This document shows positions 1-8,086 of a stretch of 56,337 nt of DNA, one piece after another. Where the stretch lies: NCBI RefSeq assembly GCF_013302895.1, contig NZ_VJOK01000001.1:1655690-1712026 (forward strand), read 5' to 3'. This stretch comes from Streptomyces albus subsp. chlorinus. GTDB taxonomy: Bacteria > Actinomycetota > Actinomycetes > Streptomycetales > Streptomycetaceae. Below the pieces are notes generated by a model. The model saw only the letters and a list, made by a program, of their open reading frames with translations. It made no database searches and was not told the origin of the DNA. Every line of letters begins with the position of its first letter. The first letter of the stretch is position 1. A program made the position numbers and the translations under genes.

Positions 1-1274
1 CGCCCCGCCAGGAGCAGCCGGCGCCGCAGGGCCGGTGCCTCCCTGCCCGCTCCCGGCTCGGCCACCAGGTGCGGCACGCCCGGATGCGGCACACGCGGCT
101 GATCCGGCTGGTGCGGTGGGTACGGCAGACGGGGCAGGGCGGTGTCCAGCATGCCGGTCACCGTCGCCCACGCCGTCACCAACGCCCCGACGGGCGAGGC
201 GTCGACGGCCTCCCACGCCTCGTGGAAGACGGCGGCGGTCGCCGGGGGCCCGGCCGCCGCGCCGTCCGACAGCGGCGGCAGCTCGTACGCCGTGCCGTCC
301 CCCGCGCCTGTTCCTGTTCCCGTCCTTGTCCCTGTTCCGGTTCCGGTTCCGGTTTCCTCCGCGGGTACGGGCTTCCGCCGGAGTACCGGCCCCTGCTCGG
401 GGGCCGGAGGTTTCGGGGCGAACGGGCCCGTATCGGAGGCCGGGCCCGGGTAAGGGAACGGAATCGGACCGGGGGCCGGGGGGTGGTGCGGCTCCGTCCA
501 CGGGCTCGGGTTCGGGGCCGGGCTCGGATTCGGGCTAGGGGCCGGGGTCGGACTCGGGCCGGGTGCGGGCCCGGGTGGCGGTGTCCGCGGGGCGTAGTCC
601 GGTGCCGGGGCGGGTGAGGGGGCGGGGGCGGGCGCCGGTGCGGGTTGCGGCATCGGGGGCAGGGGCCTTGTGGGGTGCGGGTCGGTGGTCTCCTCGTCCG
701 AAGGTGCCTCGTCCAGAGGCTCGTCATGCGAAGGCGTCTCGTCGTCCGAAGGCCCCTCGTCGTCCAGAGGCCCATCCGAAGGTTCCTCGGCACGGGGCTC
801 GTCCACCGGCGGCCCGTCCACCAGCGGTTCGCCGACGGGGTCCTCGTCGGTCAGCCCCCAGTCGTCGGTGTCCGGTTCGGCAGCAGGAGGTTCGACGGGG
901 GCCGGGAGTGTCGGGCGCGGATCACCGGGATACGGCTCCGGGGCGGGCGGGTACGGCGACGGGCGCGGGGCCGGGGCGGGGGCGGGCGGTCGCGGTTCGG
1001 GGACCCGCGAGGGCTCAGGGCCGGCCCACGGATACGGCACCGGACCATAGGGGCCCGTGGGCACCGGCCGTTCCTCCGCCCTCATCTCCTCGGCACGCTC
1101 GCGCACCTGCCGCGCCTCGGCCTCGAACTCGATGGCTCCGGCCGGGGTTTCGATCCGCGTCATCCGCGCGAACGCCTCCCGCAGATACGCGCGCAGGTAC
1201 CAGGCGACCACGAGTGTCACCAGCGGCCAGATCACAGCCTCGACGTACTTGAGCACGAGTTCCGCGACATCCAT
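1..1274 (-). CDS. Membrane-anchored Pro-rich protein, C-terminus cut by window edge
   Basis: This reading frame is open from an ATG at 1274 to the left edge, giving 424 codons with no stop, so the C-terminus is missing. The N-terminus has a short acidic helix, one hydrophobic segment at about residues 11-27 (IWPLVTLVVAWYLRAYL) and a charged amphipathic stretch (ARQVRERAEEMRAEERP). This is the usual layout of small actinobacterial single-pass proteins with a coiled-coil-like juxtamembrane region. Residues from about 70 to 340 are low complexity, with Pro/Ala runs, acidic EPSDGPLDDEGPSDDE-like repeats and a GTGTGT stretch. A more ordered, less biased segment follows (AAVFHEAWEAVDASPVG). An AGG lies about 9 nt before the ATG. 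The function is unknown. Overlapping frames on the other strand are also open because of the GC content, but only this frame gives a coherent N-terminal helix and membrane segment. Confidence 0.7.
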   Translation of the reverse strand, partial: MDVAELVLKYVEAVIWPLVTLVVAWYLRAYLREAFARMTRIETPAGAIEFEAEARQVRERAEEMRAEERPVPTGPYGPVPYPWAGPEPSRVPEPRPPAPAPAPRPSPYPPAPEPYPGDPRPTLPAPVEPPAAEPDTDDWGLTDEDPVGEPLVDGPPVDEPRAEEPSDGPLDDEGPSDDETPSHDEPLDEAPSDEETTDPHPTRPLPPMPQPAPAPAPAPSPAPAPDYAPRTPPPGPAPGPSPTPAPSPNPSPAPNPSPWTEPHHPPAPGPIPFPYPGPASDTGPFAPKPPAPEQGPVLRRKPVPAEETGTGTGTGTRTGTGTGAGDGTAYELPPLSDGAAAGPPATAAVFHEAWEAVDASPVGALVTAWATVTGMLDTALPRLPYPPHQPDQPRVPHPGVPHLVAEPGAGREAPALRRRLLLAG

Positions 1275-1511
1275 CCCGCCATCCTGGCGCCTTTCGCGGC
1301 CCGTTGGGGCCCCAACGGGGAGGGTCCGGCGGCATAGTGTGCCGCCGGGCCCCCGCCGGGCCCCCGCCGGACCCCGCCGGGTCGCCGCCCGCGTGGGCGG
1401 CCGAGGCGCACCGGCCGCGTGTCCGTCCTGCCCGTCCTGCCCCCCGTTCCGGAACGCGGGCATCACTCCCGCGACCCGTCTCCGGGTCCCGTCTTCCAGT
1501 CCCGTCATCCC

Positions 1512-1541
1512 GGTCCCGACACACCGGGTCCCGACACACCG
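1512..1541. repeat. Two perfect 15-bp tandem repeats beside a gene end
   Basis: The unit GGTCCCGACACACCG occurs at 1512-1526 and 1527-1541 and starts again just before the stop codon of the peptide transporter. The rest of the gap (1275-1511) is GC-rich, with CCGCCGGGCCCC-type runs that could form a terminator for the transporter. I see no gene in it. Confidence 0.7.
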
Positions 1542-1548
1542 GGTCCCG

Positions 1549-3195
1549 TCAGGCAGGGTCCCCCTCTTTGACGGTGGGCGGGCCGGAGTCCGGCGCGTTC
1601 GCGGCTTTCCGCTCGCCCTCCTGGACGCTCTCGGGCGCCAGCCCGCGGGCTACGGCGTGACGGCGCAGGGCGAGGGTGCCGCCGACGACCAGAGCCAGAC
1701 CGGCCAGCAGCAGGTAGTACAGCGCCTCCGGGATGACGTCCAGGAGCCGGATGAGCCCGCTGCCCGCGCCCCCGCCGAGCGCGGCGAACAGCCACAGCAG
1801 TCCCAGCATCTGGGCGAGGAAGCGGCGCGGCAGCACGTCGGCGACGGCCGCGATGCCGACGGCGGCGACGATGAGTTCGCCGCAGGCGTGCATCAGGTAG
1901 ACCGCCAGCAGCCACAGCGGTGAGACCTTCTCGCCTCCCGAGGCGAACCCCGCGGCGGCGGCCATGAGCAGGAAGCTCACCCCGGTCAGCAGCAGTCCGG
2001 TGGAGAACTTGGCCGGGACGCTCACCCGCTCACCGCCGTGCTTGAGCAGCACCCAGGCGAAGACCGGCGCCAGCACGAGGATGAACAGCGGCGTCGCCGA
2101 CTGGAGCCAGCTGACCGGCACCTCGAAGCCGAGCACATGGCGTTCGGTGGAATGCTTGGCGAAGAGCGTCAGCGAGGAGCCGTCCTGGGCGACCAGCGAC
2201 CAGAACAGCGTGGAGCCGAGAAAGATCCACAGGAACGAGCGGAGTCGTCTTCGGTCGCCCGGGGTCAGCTCGCGGCTGCGGTACAGGAAGGTGTAGGCGA
2301 GGCCGGGCGCAAGGATGGAGGCCAGGCCGACGAGGGCGATGCCGCTGCTCGGTGTCAGACCTCCCACGGCCGCGAGACCGCCCAGCAGCACGGCGACGGC
2401 CGTAAGAGCCGTGCCGGCCACCCGTTTGGCCCGTCGTGCGCCCTCCGCGACCAGTGGCCTGCCGGGCCGCTCCCCCTTGCCGAGGAACCGCGACCGGGCG
2501 ACGGCGACCTGGACGGTGCCGAGGAACATGGCGGTGCCGGAGACGGCGAACCCGAGCCGCCAGTGGACGCGTTCGCCGAGGAAACCGGCGATCAGCGGGG
2601 AGGTGAGGGCGCTGACCTGGATGCCGATGTAGATCAGCGAGATGCCCGCCTCGCGGCGGGTGCTGCCGCTGAACATCAGATTGACCATGGCCTGGTGGTT
2701 CGGCTTGTACAGTCCCATGCCCACGGCGAGCAGCACCAGCGCGAGCGGCGTGAGCCACAGCACCGGTGTCGCCAGGGCGAAGTGGCCGACCGTGAGGACG
2801 GCGGAGCCGAGCACCAGAGTGCGGCGGGGCCCCAGTACGCGGTCGGCGAGCCAGCCGCCGGGCAGGCACAGCATGAACGCCAGCCCGATCCACGCGCCGA
2901 ACAGCGCGGCGGCGTCCACCTTGGCCAGGCCGAGCCCGCCCTCGTCGCGGGGTGCGGCGGCGAACAGGACGAGGATCGCCTGCATGCCGAAGAATCCGAA
3001 CCGCTCCCACAGGTCGCTCATGAACAGGGTGCGGAACCAGGCGGGCCAGGGGCGCAGAGAGGCGGGCTCCTCCTCCCGGCCCACCCCGGTCCGCACCGCC
3101 CGCGCCTCTGGGTGCGCCCCCGGTTCCAGGTCCACCCCCGGCCCCGGGTCCACCCCCGGCCCTGTGTGCGGGGGTTCTTGCGCTTGTGGTCCCAT
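1549..3195 (-). CDS. POT/PTR2-family proton-dependent peptide transporter
   Basis: A 548-aa inner-membrane transporter of the proton-dependent oligopeptide (POT/PTR2) branch of the MFS, expected to import di- and tripeptides. After a Pro/Gly-rich cytoplasmic N-terminus of about 45 residues comes the family hallmark SDLWERFGFFGMQAILVLF, an ExxERF-type motif in the first helix. Many hydrophobic segments follow, and the cytoplasmic motif LADRVLGPRRT lies after the second helix. KPNHQAMVNLMF and ISLIYIGIQVSAL are also POT-like. The length is normal for bacterial POT proteins with 12-14 helices. A GGGAGG lies about 11 nt before the ATG. The long disordered N-terminal extension may mean the true start is slightly downstream. 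No peptidase or regulator is adjacent. Confidence 0.88.
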   Translation of the reverse strand: MGPQAQEPPHTGPGVDPGPGVDLEPGAHPEARAVRTGVGREEEPASLRPWPAWFRTLFMSDLWERFGFFGMQAILVLFAAAPRDEGGLGLAKVDAAALFGAWIGLAFMLCLPGGWLADRVLGPRRTLVLGSAVLTVGHFALATPVLWLTPLALVLLAVGMGLYKPNHQAMVNLMFSGSTRREAGISLIYIGIQVSALTSPLIAGFLGERVHWRLGFAVSGTAMFLGTVQVAVARSRFLGKGERPGRPLVAEGARRAKRVAGTALTAVAVLLGGLAAVGGLTPSSGIALVGLASILAPGLAYTFLYRSRELTPGDRRRLRSFLWIFLGSTLFWSLVAQDGSSLTLFAKHSTERHVLGFEVPVSWLQSATPLFILVLAPVFAWVLLKHGGERVSVPAKFSTGLLLTGVSFLLMAAAAGFASGGEKVSPLWLLAVYLMHACGELIVAAVGIAAVADVLPRRFLAQMLGLLWLFAALGGGAGSGLIRLLDVIPEALYYLLLAGLALVVGGTLALRRHAVARGLAPESVQEGERKAANAPDSGPPTVKEGDPA

Positions 3196-3362
3196 GCTCG
3201 TCGTCGCCTCCCGTCACGGCCGGCGGCACCTCCGCCGCGGTACCGGGAGGGTAGGAAGACGTGCTTGCGTGCCACTCGACCGAACGCAGCGGACGGCGGG
3301 GGAGCCGGTCGGCGGAGCGCCGGGACGGCCGGGGGGTTCGAAGGCTCTGGGGCTCGGGGCTC

Positions 3363-3405
3363 GGGGTTCCGGGGTTCGGAGGGCCGGGGTTCCGGGGTTC
3401 GGAGG
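3363..3405. repeat. 23-bp-period tandem repeat
   Basis: The 20-bp unit GGGGTTCCGGGGTTCGGAGG occurs at 3363-3382 and again at 3386-3405, inside a longer G/T/C-rich tract (about 3330-3440) between the multicopper oxidase stop and the transporter start. There is no gene in this 290-bp gap. It may act as a terminator or spacer. Confidence 0.7.
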
Positions 3406-3485
3406 CCCGGGGCTTCAAGGGCTGGGTATCCCCGGTGGGCGGGGGCTTCAGGCGTCCGGGAAGTCGTAGGCCTGGGGTCGGGGGG

Positions 3486-5156
3486 TCAGTGGTGGCCGCC
3501 GGGCACGCGGCGCGGTGCCGAGCGTTCCGTACCGGGTTTGACGACGGTGAACTGGCCCATCATCCCCTGGTCCTCGTGCCGCAGCATGTGGCAGTGGAAC
3601 ATGTACGGAGTGGCCGGATCGGTGTACTCGGGCATCGGTACGGCCAGTTCCACGGACTCCTGCGGGTGCAGGTAGACCGTGTCCTTGAGGCCCCGAAGCC
3701 GCTCCGGCACCGGACGGCCGCCCACGGAGACCACACTGAAACTGGTGCCGTGCACATGGAACGAGTGCGGCAGACCGTCCTCGCCCCGGACGTCCCACAG
3801 CTCGACGGCCTTGGCGGAAGCGACCTCGTCGATGCGGTTCATGTCCATGTGCTTGCCGTTGATCTGCCGGCCTGCCAGCCGGAACGTGCGGCGGTGCGCG
3901 CTTTTCTGCGCGGTGACCGGCCGGGGAGCTCCGGCGATCCAGGCGGGCAGCCGGTCGGAGCCGCGCAGCTTCTTCGCGGCACGGAACTGCAGCAGGTCGA
4001 AGGTGTCCTCCCCGCCGTCCAACCGCACGTTGGGGAAGCCCACCCCGAGGTCGGGCGCGTAGCTGCGGAGCACCACCCTGTCACCCGGTTCGAACGGCAC
4101 GACGATCTCGGCGCGTTCGGCGGGCGCCAGCTGGAGGCGCCGCAGCCGGACGGGCGCCGGGAGCAGACCGCTCTCCTGTGCGACGAGGTGGAAGGCGCGG
4201 CCGTCCGTGAGACCGAGGTTGTAGGAGCGCGCGTTGGAGCCGTTCAGGATGCGCAGCCGCAGCAGCCGGGTGGTCACCTCCAGATGCGGATCGGCGGTGC
4301 CGTTGATGAAGATCTTGTCCCCGAGAACGCCGAGGGGGTCGACCCCGGTGAGCTGCTCGGAGACGGAGAGGCCGGTCATGGAGAACGAGCCGTCGTTGTT
4401 GAAGGCACGGTCCTGGATGATGAGCGGTACGTCGTCCACTCCGTAGGCGTGCGGGAGCCCGGAGTCCTCGGAATGCTCGTCCTCGACCAGGAAGAGTCCC
4501 GCGATTCCGCGAGTGACGTGGTTGGCGGTCTCGCCGTGCGGGTGGGGGTGGTACCAGAGCGTGGCCGCCGGCTGGTCGAGCCGCCACTTCGGCCGCCACA
4601 CGGAGCCCGGGGAGACGGACTGGTGCGGCCCGCCGTCCATCTCGGCGGGCAGGTGCATACCGTGCCAGTGGAGCGTCGTCGTCTCGGGGAGTCCGTTGCT
4701 GAACGCGACGGAGACCGTGTCGCCGCGGCGCGCCCGCAGCGTGGGGCCGAGGAACGGCCCGTTGACGCCCCACGTGGGGGTCTTCTTGCCGGGGATCAGC
4801 ACACTGGTGCCCGTGCGGGCCTTGAGCGCGAAGTGCCGTACACCCTTCGCGTCCTTCTCGGGCTCCAGCAGCCGGGGGATGGCGAGGCGGTTGCGGAACG
4901 ACAACTCACCGACGTTGGACAGCTTCCGGTCGCGGTAGACGAGTGCGAAATTGACGCCGTACGCGCCGCCGGCCAGCACACCGAGGCCGAGCAGCGACCC
5001 CGTGGCGATCATCAGGCGACGGCGGCGCACGGTTCGCCGGCGCCCCGGGCCGGACCGCCCCGCGGAAGGGCCGGCGGGCTCGTCGCCGGCAGGCTCACGG
5101 CCGGACGGCTCCGCGCCGGAGCGGTCGGGGGACGAGCTGTGTGACGGTTCGGTCAT
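3486..5156 (-). CDS. Multicopper oxidase (laccase/CotA/bilirubin-oxidase type)
   Basis: A 556-aa protein with all four copper-binding blocks of a three-domain multicopper oxidase: HWHGMH (about 163-168), WYHPHPHG (about 201-208), and near the C-terminus HSFHVHGTSF and FHCHMLRHEDQGMM. The last block carries the HCH tripeptide, the distal His and the Met expected as T1 axial ligand. A positively charged RR-rich stretch then a hydrophobic helix (RRRRLMIATGSLLGLGVL, about 44-61) suggests Tat-type export or a membrane anchor. The role is likely extracytoplasmic oxidation of copper or phenolic substrates. I chose the ATG at 5156, preceded by GGTGA. A GTG ten codons upstream (5186) is possible, but it lies inside the heptad repeat and lacks a better ribosome site. 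There is no copper-sensor gene next to it. Confidence 0.92.
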   Translation of the reverse strand: MTEPSHSSSPDRSGAEPSGREPAGDEPAGPSAGRSGPGRRRTVRRRRLMIATGSLLGLGVLAGGAYGVNFALVYRDRKLSNVGELSFRNRLAIPRLLEPEKDAKGVRHFALKARTGTSVLIPGKKTPTWGVNGPFLGPTLRARRGDTVSVAFSNGLPETTTLHWHGMHLPAEMDGGPHQSVSPGSVWRPKWRLDQPAATLWYHPHPHGETANHVTRGIAGLFLVEDEHSEDSGLPHAYGVDDVPLIIQDRAFNNDGSFSMTGLSVSEQLTGVDPLGVLGDKIFINGTADPHLEVTTRLLRLRILNGSNARSYNLGLTDGRAFHLVAQESGLLPAPVRLRRLQLAPAERAEIVVPFEPGDRVVLRSYAPDLGVGFPNVRLDGGEDTFDLLQFRAAKKLRGSDRLPAWIAGAPRPVTAQKSAHRRTFRLAGRQINGKHMDMNRIDEVASAKAVELWDVRGEDGLPHSFHVHGTSFSVVSVGGRPVPERLRGLKDTVYLHPQESVELAVPMPEYTDPATPYMFHCHMLRHEDQGMMGQFTVVKPGTERSAPRRVPGGHH

Positions 5157-5177
5157 CACGTCACCGTACCGGACGAA

Positions 5178-5198
5178 ACTGAACACTGAACACTGAAC
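5178..5198. repeat. Three tandem ACTGAAC heptads upstream of the oxidase
   Basis: ACTGAAC is repeated three times without interruption (5178-5184, 5185-5191, 5192-5198), 22-42 bp upstream of the oxidase ATG. The position suits an operator or a slippage-prone tract. No binding protein is known from the sequence. Confidence 0.7.
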
Positions 5199-5216
5199 AC
5201 CTTTCGCCGAGGGGGC

Positions 5217-5402
5217 TCAGTGGGGCGCACGCCGTCGCTCGTCCCGCCCCGCGCCCCCCTGCCACTCCGTCCGGTCGACGTACGGGACCAGCCACAGCTG
5301 CCCGTAGGCGGCGAGCATGTTCCACACCACCGACCACACCTTGCGCACCCACACGATGACCTCCAGGTTGGAAAGCCCAGCGTGCGCGACGGCCCTCGAC
5401 AT
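5217..5402 (-). CDS. Small ORF, 61 aa, amphipathic/Trp-rich
   Basis: A 61-residue frame (starts MSRAVAHAGLSN, ends GRDERRRAPH) between the urea transporter and the multicopper oxidase, same strand. By my hand count about nine in ten codons end in G or C (GTC, GTG, CTG, AAG, TGG), as in the neighbouring real genes, which argues for coding. The middle is rich in Trp and Val (IVWVRKVWSVVWNMLAAYGQ), could form one membrane or amphipathic helix, and is followed by a charged Arg/Asp-rich tail. No good Shine-Dalgarno precedes the ATG at 5402. The frame is open further upstream into the urea-transporter stop (TTGA at 5429-5432), so coupled initiation is possible. I do not recognise the family. Confidence 0.5.
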   Translation of the reverse strand: MSRAVAHAGLSNLEVIVWVRKVWSVVWNMLAAYGQLWLVPYVDRTEWQGGAGRDERRRAPH

Positions 5403-5428
5403 CCACTCAAGAGGAGGACCGGCCGGGG

Positions 5429-6403
5429 TCAACTCCTGCGCAGGCGGGGAAAGGAGGGAACGGCCGCGAGGAAGAAGAGGGTGGTGAGGATGTACGGCCA
5501 GGTGAGAGTGTGCCCGCCGAAGGGCGCGAAGAACGAGGTGACGGCCACCGTGAGCACGGTCGAGGCAGCGGCCCCCACGACGGCGTACACCGTGCTCGCG
5601 ACACCGCGTTCGAGGAAGACCGCACCCAGCGCCATGGCGACGAGCACCGCGTTGTACCCGAGCAGCCCCGCGGCCACGTCGGAGGCTGGCGCGCCCAGCG
5701 CCCACGCCGTCACCGTCCCGACGACGCTGCCCAGACAAGCCGTCAGTCCCGCGAACCAGTCGGCGACGAAGATGCCGGCGAGGAAGAGCAGACCCACGTA
5801 CCACTGCGGCATCAGGAAGATCTGCCCCACGTTGGCCAGAAGCGCGTGCGCCGCGTCCCCCAGCCCCAGCGCGGGGTCACCGGACGCCGGACGCGGCAGC
5901 GCCGACAGCGAGGACCCCTCGTGCCACACCCGCCGGAAGCCCGGCGCGGCGACCGTGACCACACTGGCCATCAGGCAGAACGGCAGCGTGAAGGTGGGCA
6001 TCGACCACGGCCGCAGCAGATTGACGAGCGCGGCCGTCAGCACGGCGGCGACGACAGCGCCCCCGGCGGCCAGCAGCCATGTCGAGCCGTACCCCGGGCC
6101 GAGGAAGACCGCGAACGCCAGTGACACCAGGCACCCGTTGAAGCCTTCGAGCCCCGCGGCTATGCGTGCGCGGTCCACGCCGAGGACGTAGGCGGTGGCC
6201 GTTCCGAGCACCGTGCCGAGCAGCGCGGCGAGTCCGTAGCGCCAGCCGGAGGCGAAGAGCGCCGCGACGAAGAAGACGCCGCACGCGGCGTTCGGCATGA
6301 AGTCCACCTGCGCGAGGCCGCGCAGCACCTCGTAGCCGAAACGCACCGGCTGCCGCCGCGCCACACCGGCCACCGGCAGATCCCACGAAACGGAACGGCT
6401 CAT
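5429..6403 (-). CDS. Urea transporter (UT family)
   Basis: A 324-aa, almost wholly hydrophobic protein with an internal two-fold repeat. FNGCLVSLAFAVFLGPG in the first half matches YNAVLVAMALGAVFLERG in the second, and LPFCLMASVVTV is also typical. This pseudo-symmetric layout, with the conserved Asn in each half, is that of bacterial urea channels (UT/Yut). It would let urea pass the cytoplasmic membrane for use as nitrogen source. The chosen start (MSRSVSWDLP, ATG at 6403) removes a 44-residue non-conserved upstream extension. The Shine-Dalgarno is weak. No urease genes lie in the window. The gene is followed at once by the 61-aa ORF. Confidence 0.85.
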   Translation of the reverse strand: MSRSVSWDLPVAGVARRQPVRFGYEVLRGLAQVDFMPNAACGVFFVAALFASGWRYGLAALLGTVLGTATAYVLGVDRARIAAGLEGFNGCLVSLAFAVFLGPGYGSTWLLAAGGAVVAAVLTAALVNLLRPWSMPTFTLPFCLMASVVTVAAPGFRRVWHEGSSLSALPRPASGDPALGLGDAAHALLANVGQIFLMPQWYVGLLFLAGIFVADWFAGLTACLGSVVGTVTAWALGAPASDVAAGLLGYNAVLVAMALGAVFLERGVASTVYAVVGAAASTVLTVAVTSFFAPFGGHTLTWPYILTTLFFLAAVPSFPRLRRS

Positions 6404-6480
6404 AGCTGCAACGTACACGCACCCAGAGGGTGAGGGGGAGGCGGGGCCCGGCACGATCCGGCCGGTACAGTGCGCTCCGG

Positions 6481-6560
6481 TTGCGATCAGACCCGGCCCC
6501 GGTGCGACCAGGAAGACCCCGGTGCGGCCAGGCACGGCCCGGTGCGATCACACCGGGACC
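6481..6560. repeat. Four degenerate tandem repeats of exactly 20 bp
   Basis: Four successive 20-bp blocks begin (G)GTGCGAYCA-like: 6481-6500 (TTGCGATCAG...), 6501-6520 (GGTGCGACCA...), 6521-6540 (GGTGCGGCCA...) and 6541-6560 (GGTGCGATCA...). Each ends in a C-rich half. They fill the gap between the LanC-like gene stop (6566) and the urea transporter start. Confidence 0.7.
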
Positions 6561-6565
6561 GGTGG

Positions 6566-8086
6566 TTAGCGCAGGCCCAGACAGGGCAGCCACGAGCGGT
6601 TGCCGCCGGTCACCGTCAGCAGAGCGGCGAGGGCCCCGGCCGCGCCGCCGAGCAGTCCGCACCGGCGCCCGGCCAGGTCCCACAACTCGTTCTCGTGCGC
6701 GACGAGATGCGCCAGTAGACGTTCCCGCAGCACGGCGGCGGCCGGCACCCCGCCGTGCAGCCGCAGCGCGTCGGCGACCACCAGCACACCTGCCGCACCG
6801 TGACAGAGTCCCAGACGGTCGCCGGGATGGTCACCGAAGAGGTGGAAGCCCTCGTGGAATCCGGCGGTGAAGGAGGTGAAGGCGGCGGCTGCCCACTCGG
6901 CCACGTCCGGGTCCCCGAGGGCGTCGGCCGCGTCCCACAGGGCCCAGGCGACACCGGGCGTGCCGTAACACCACGCCTGGCGCGCGTGGGCCCCCGGCGG
7001 ACGCGACGCCCCGTCGAGCCCGCACCCGCTCCACGTCCGGATGTCCCGCGCGTCCTCGAACGACTCGCTCATCAGCCAGCGGCAGGTGTTCCGGAGTGCC
7101 GTAGCCAGTTCGGAACGCGGCCCCAACTGCCGTACAGCGGCACTCAGCGCACTCGTGACGCCCGCGACACCGTGCCCCATACCGGTGTTGATCCGCCTGT
7201 GCAGCCATCCCAGCAACGGGTGTCCGGGGTAATACGTCCGCAGCCCGGGCAGTTCGGCGTCGTCGCAGAGGGCCGCCAGGCGCAGGGCGTACGTCACGTA
7301 ACCGGCACGGTCCCCGGCATCCGCGAAGCCGCCCCCGCCCCCGCCCCCGTTCCCCGGAACGCCGCCCCTTGAGAAGCCGGTGTCCGCGTTGCCCCCGCTT
7401 GTGTTGCCGCCACCCGTGGCACCGCCGCCCTGTGCTCCAGCGGCGTCGATGGTCAGCGCGAGGATGACGCCCGAGGGTCCGAGGATCAGGTCGTAGTCGG
7501 GGAACTGGACGGTCCCGTACCGCGCGGGCGCACCGCCGGGACGGCCGGCCGCGGCCCCGGCGGACCAGCCACCCGAGGACCCCGCGGGCCCGTCGGCGGG
7601 AACGTCGAGCAGACGCTCCCGCATCCGGTCCGCAACCGGATGCAGTGCCGGATGCAGCACAGCGCACTGCCTCAGACCGACCAGCGTCCCTGCCAGCCCG
7701 CCGTCGTACAGCCCCCGATGGCCGGGGCCACGGCCCACCCCGCGAGCCCACACGGCACAGGCACGCGCCGCCGTCCGTACCGCCGTTGCGTCTCCGTGCA
7801 CCTCGCCCGTGGCCGCCACCAGCCGTGCCAGGACGGGGATCCCGGGATCACCGGGGTGTTCGACGAGTTGCACGACATCGGTGGGGACTGCCGGTTCCGC
7901 GGGGCCCGGGGGCCCATCGGCGGAATCGGCCGGGGCCACCGGGCGCCTGACCACGTCGGGCGGCCGCTGCGCAGCGGCCTGTCTGGCACGGTCGGTCCAC
8001 CGCTCCAGCACGGCGACGGCAAGCCGCAGTGCCACCGCACGGGCACCATCGTCGGTGAGGGTGTGCTCGGTCATGTACTGCGTCAT
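6566..8086 (-). CDS. LanC-like lanthionine synthetase C family protein
   Basis: A 506-aa protein with the zinc-site motifs of LanC cyclases: TGMGHGVAG, then AWCYGTPGVA (Cys about 373) and GLCHGAAGVL (Cys about 428, His about 429). LanC enzymes add Cys thiols to dehydroalanine/dehydrobutyrine to form lanthionine rings on a precursor peptide. The protein is longer than standard LanC (about 400 aa). It has about 100 extra N-terminal residues and a Gly-rich insertion in the middle (GVPGNGGGGGGGF). GGGAGA lies 7 nt before the ATG. I find no LanB/LanM dehydratase, precursor peptide or exporter beside it. It may therefore be an orphan LanC-like protein with another substrate, or its partners lie elsewhere. 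Confidence 0.85.
   Translation of the reverse strand: MTQYMTEHTLTDDGARAVALRLAVAVLERWTDRARQAAAQRPPDVVRRPVAPADSADGPPGPAEPAVPTDVVQLVEHPGDPGIPVLARLVAATGEVHGDATAVRTAARACAVWARGVGRGPGHRGLYDGGLAGTLVGLRQCAVLHPALHPVADRMRERLLDVPADGPAGSSGGWSAGAAAGRPGGAPARYGTVQFPDYDLILGPSGVILALTIDAAGAQGGGATGGGNTSGGNADTGFSRGGVPGNGGGGGGGFADAGDRAGYVTYALRLAALCDDAELPGLRTYYPGHPLLGWLHRRINTGMGHGVAGVTSALSAAVRQLGPRSELATALRNTCRWLMSESFEDARDIRTWSGCGLDGASRPPGAHARQAWCYGTPGVAWALWDAADALGDPDVAEWAAAAFTSFTAGFHEGFHLFGDHPGDRLGLCHGAAGVLVVADALRLHGGVPAAAVLRERLLAHLVAHENELWDLAGRRCGLLGGAAGALAALLTVTGGNRSWLPCLGLR

Noticed and set aside
5403..5804. Upstream extension of the 61-aa ORF into a 195-codon frame
   Set aside because: The extension is antisense-like low complexity within the urea transporter gene; only the part after 5402 shows codon bias.
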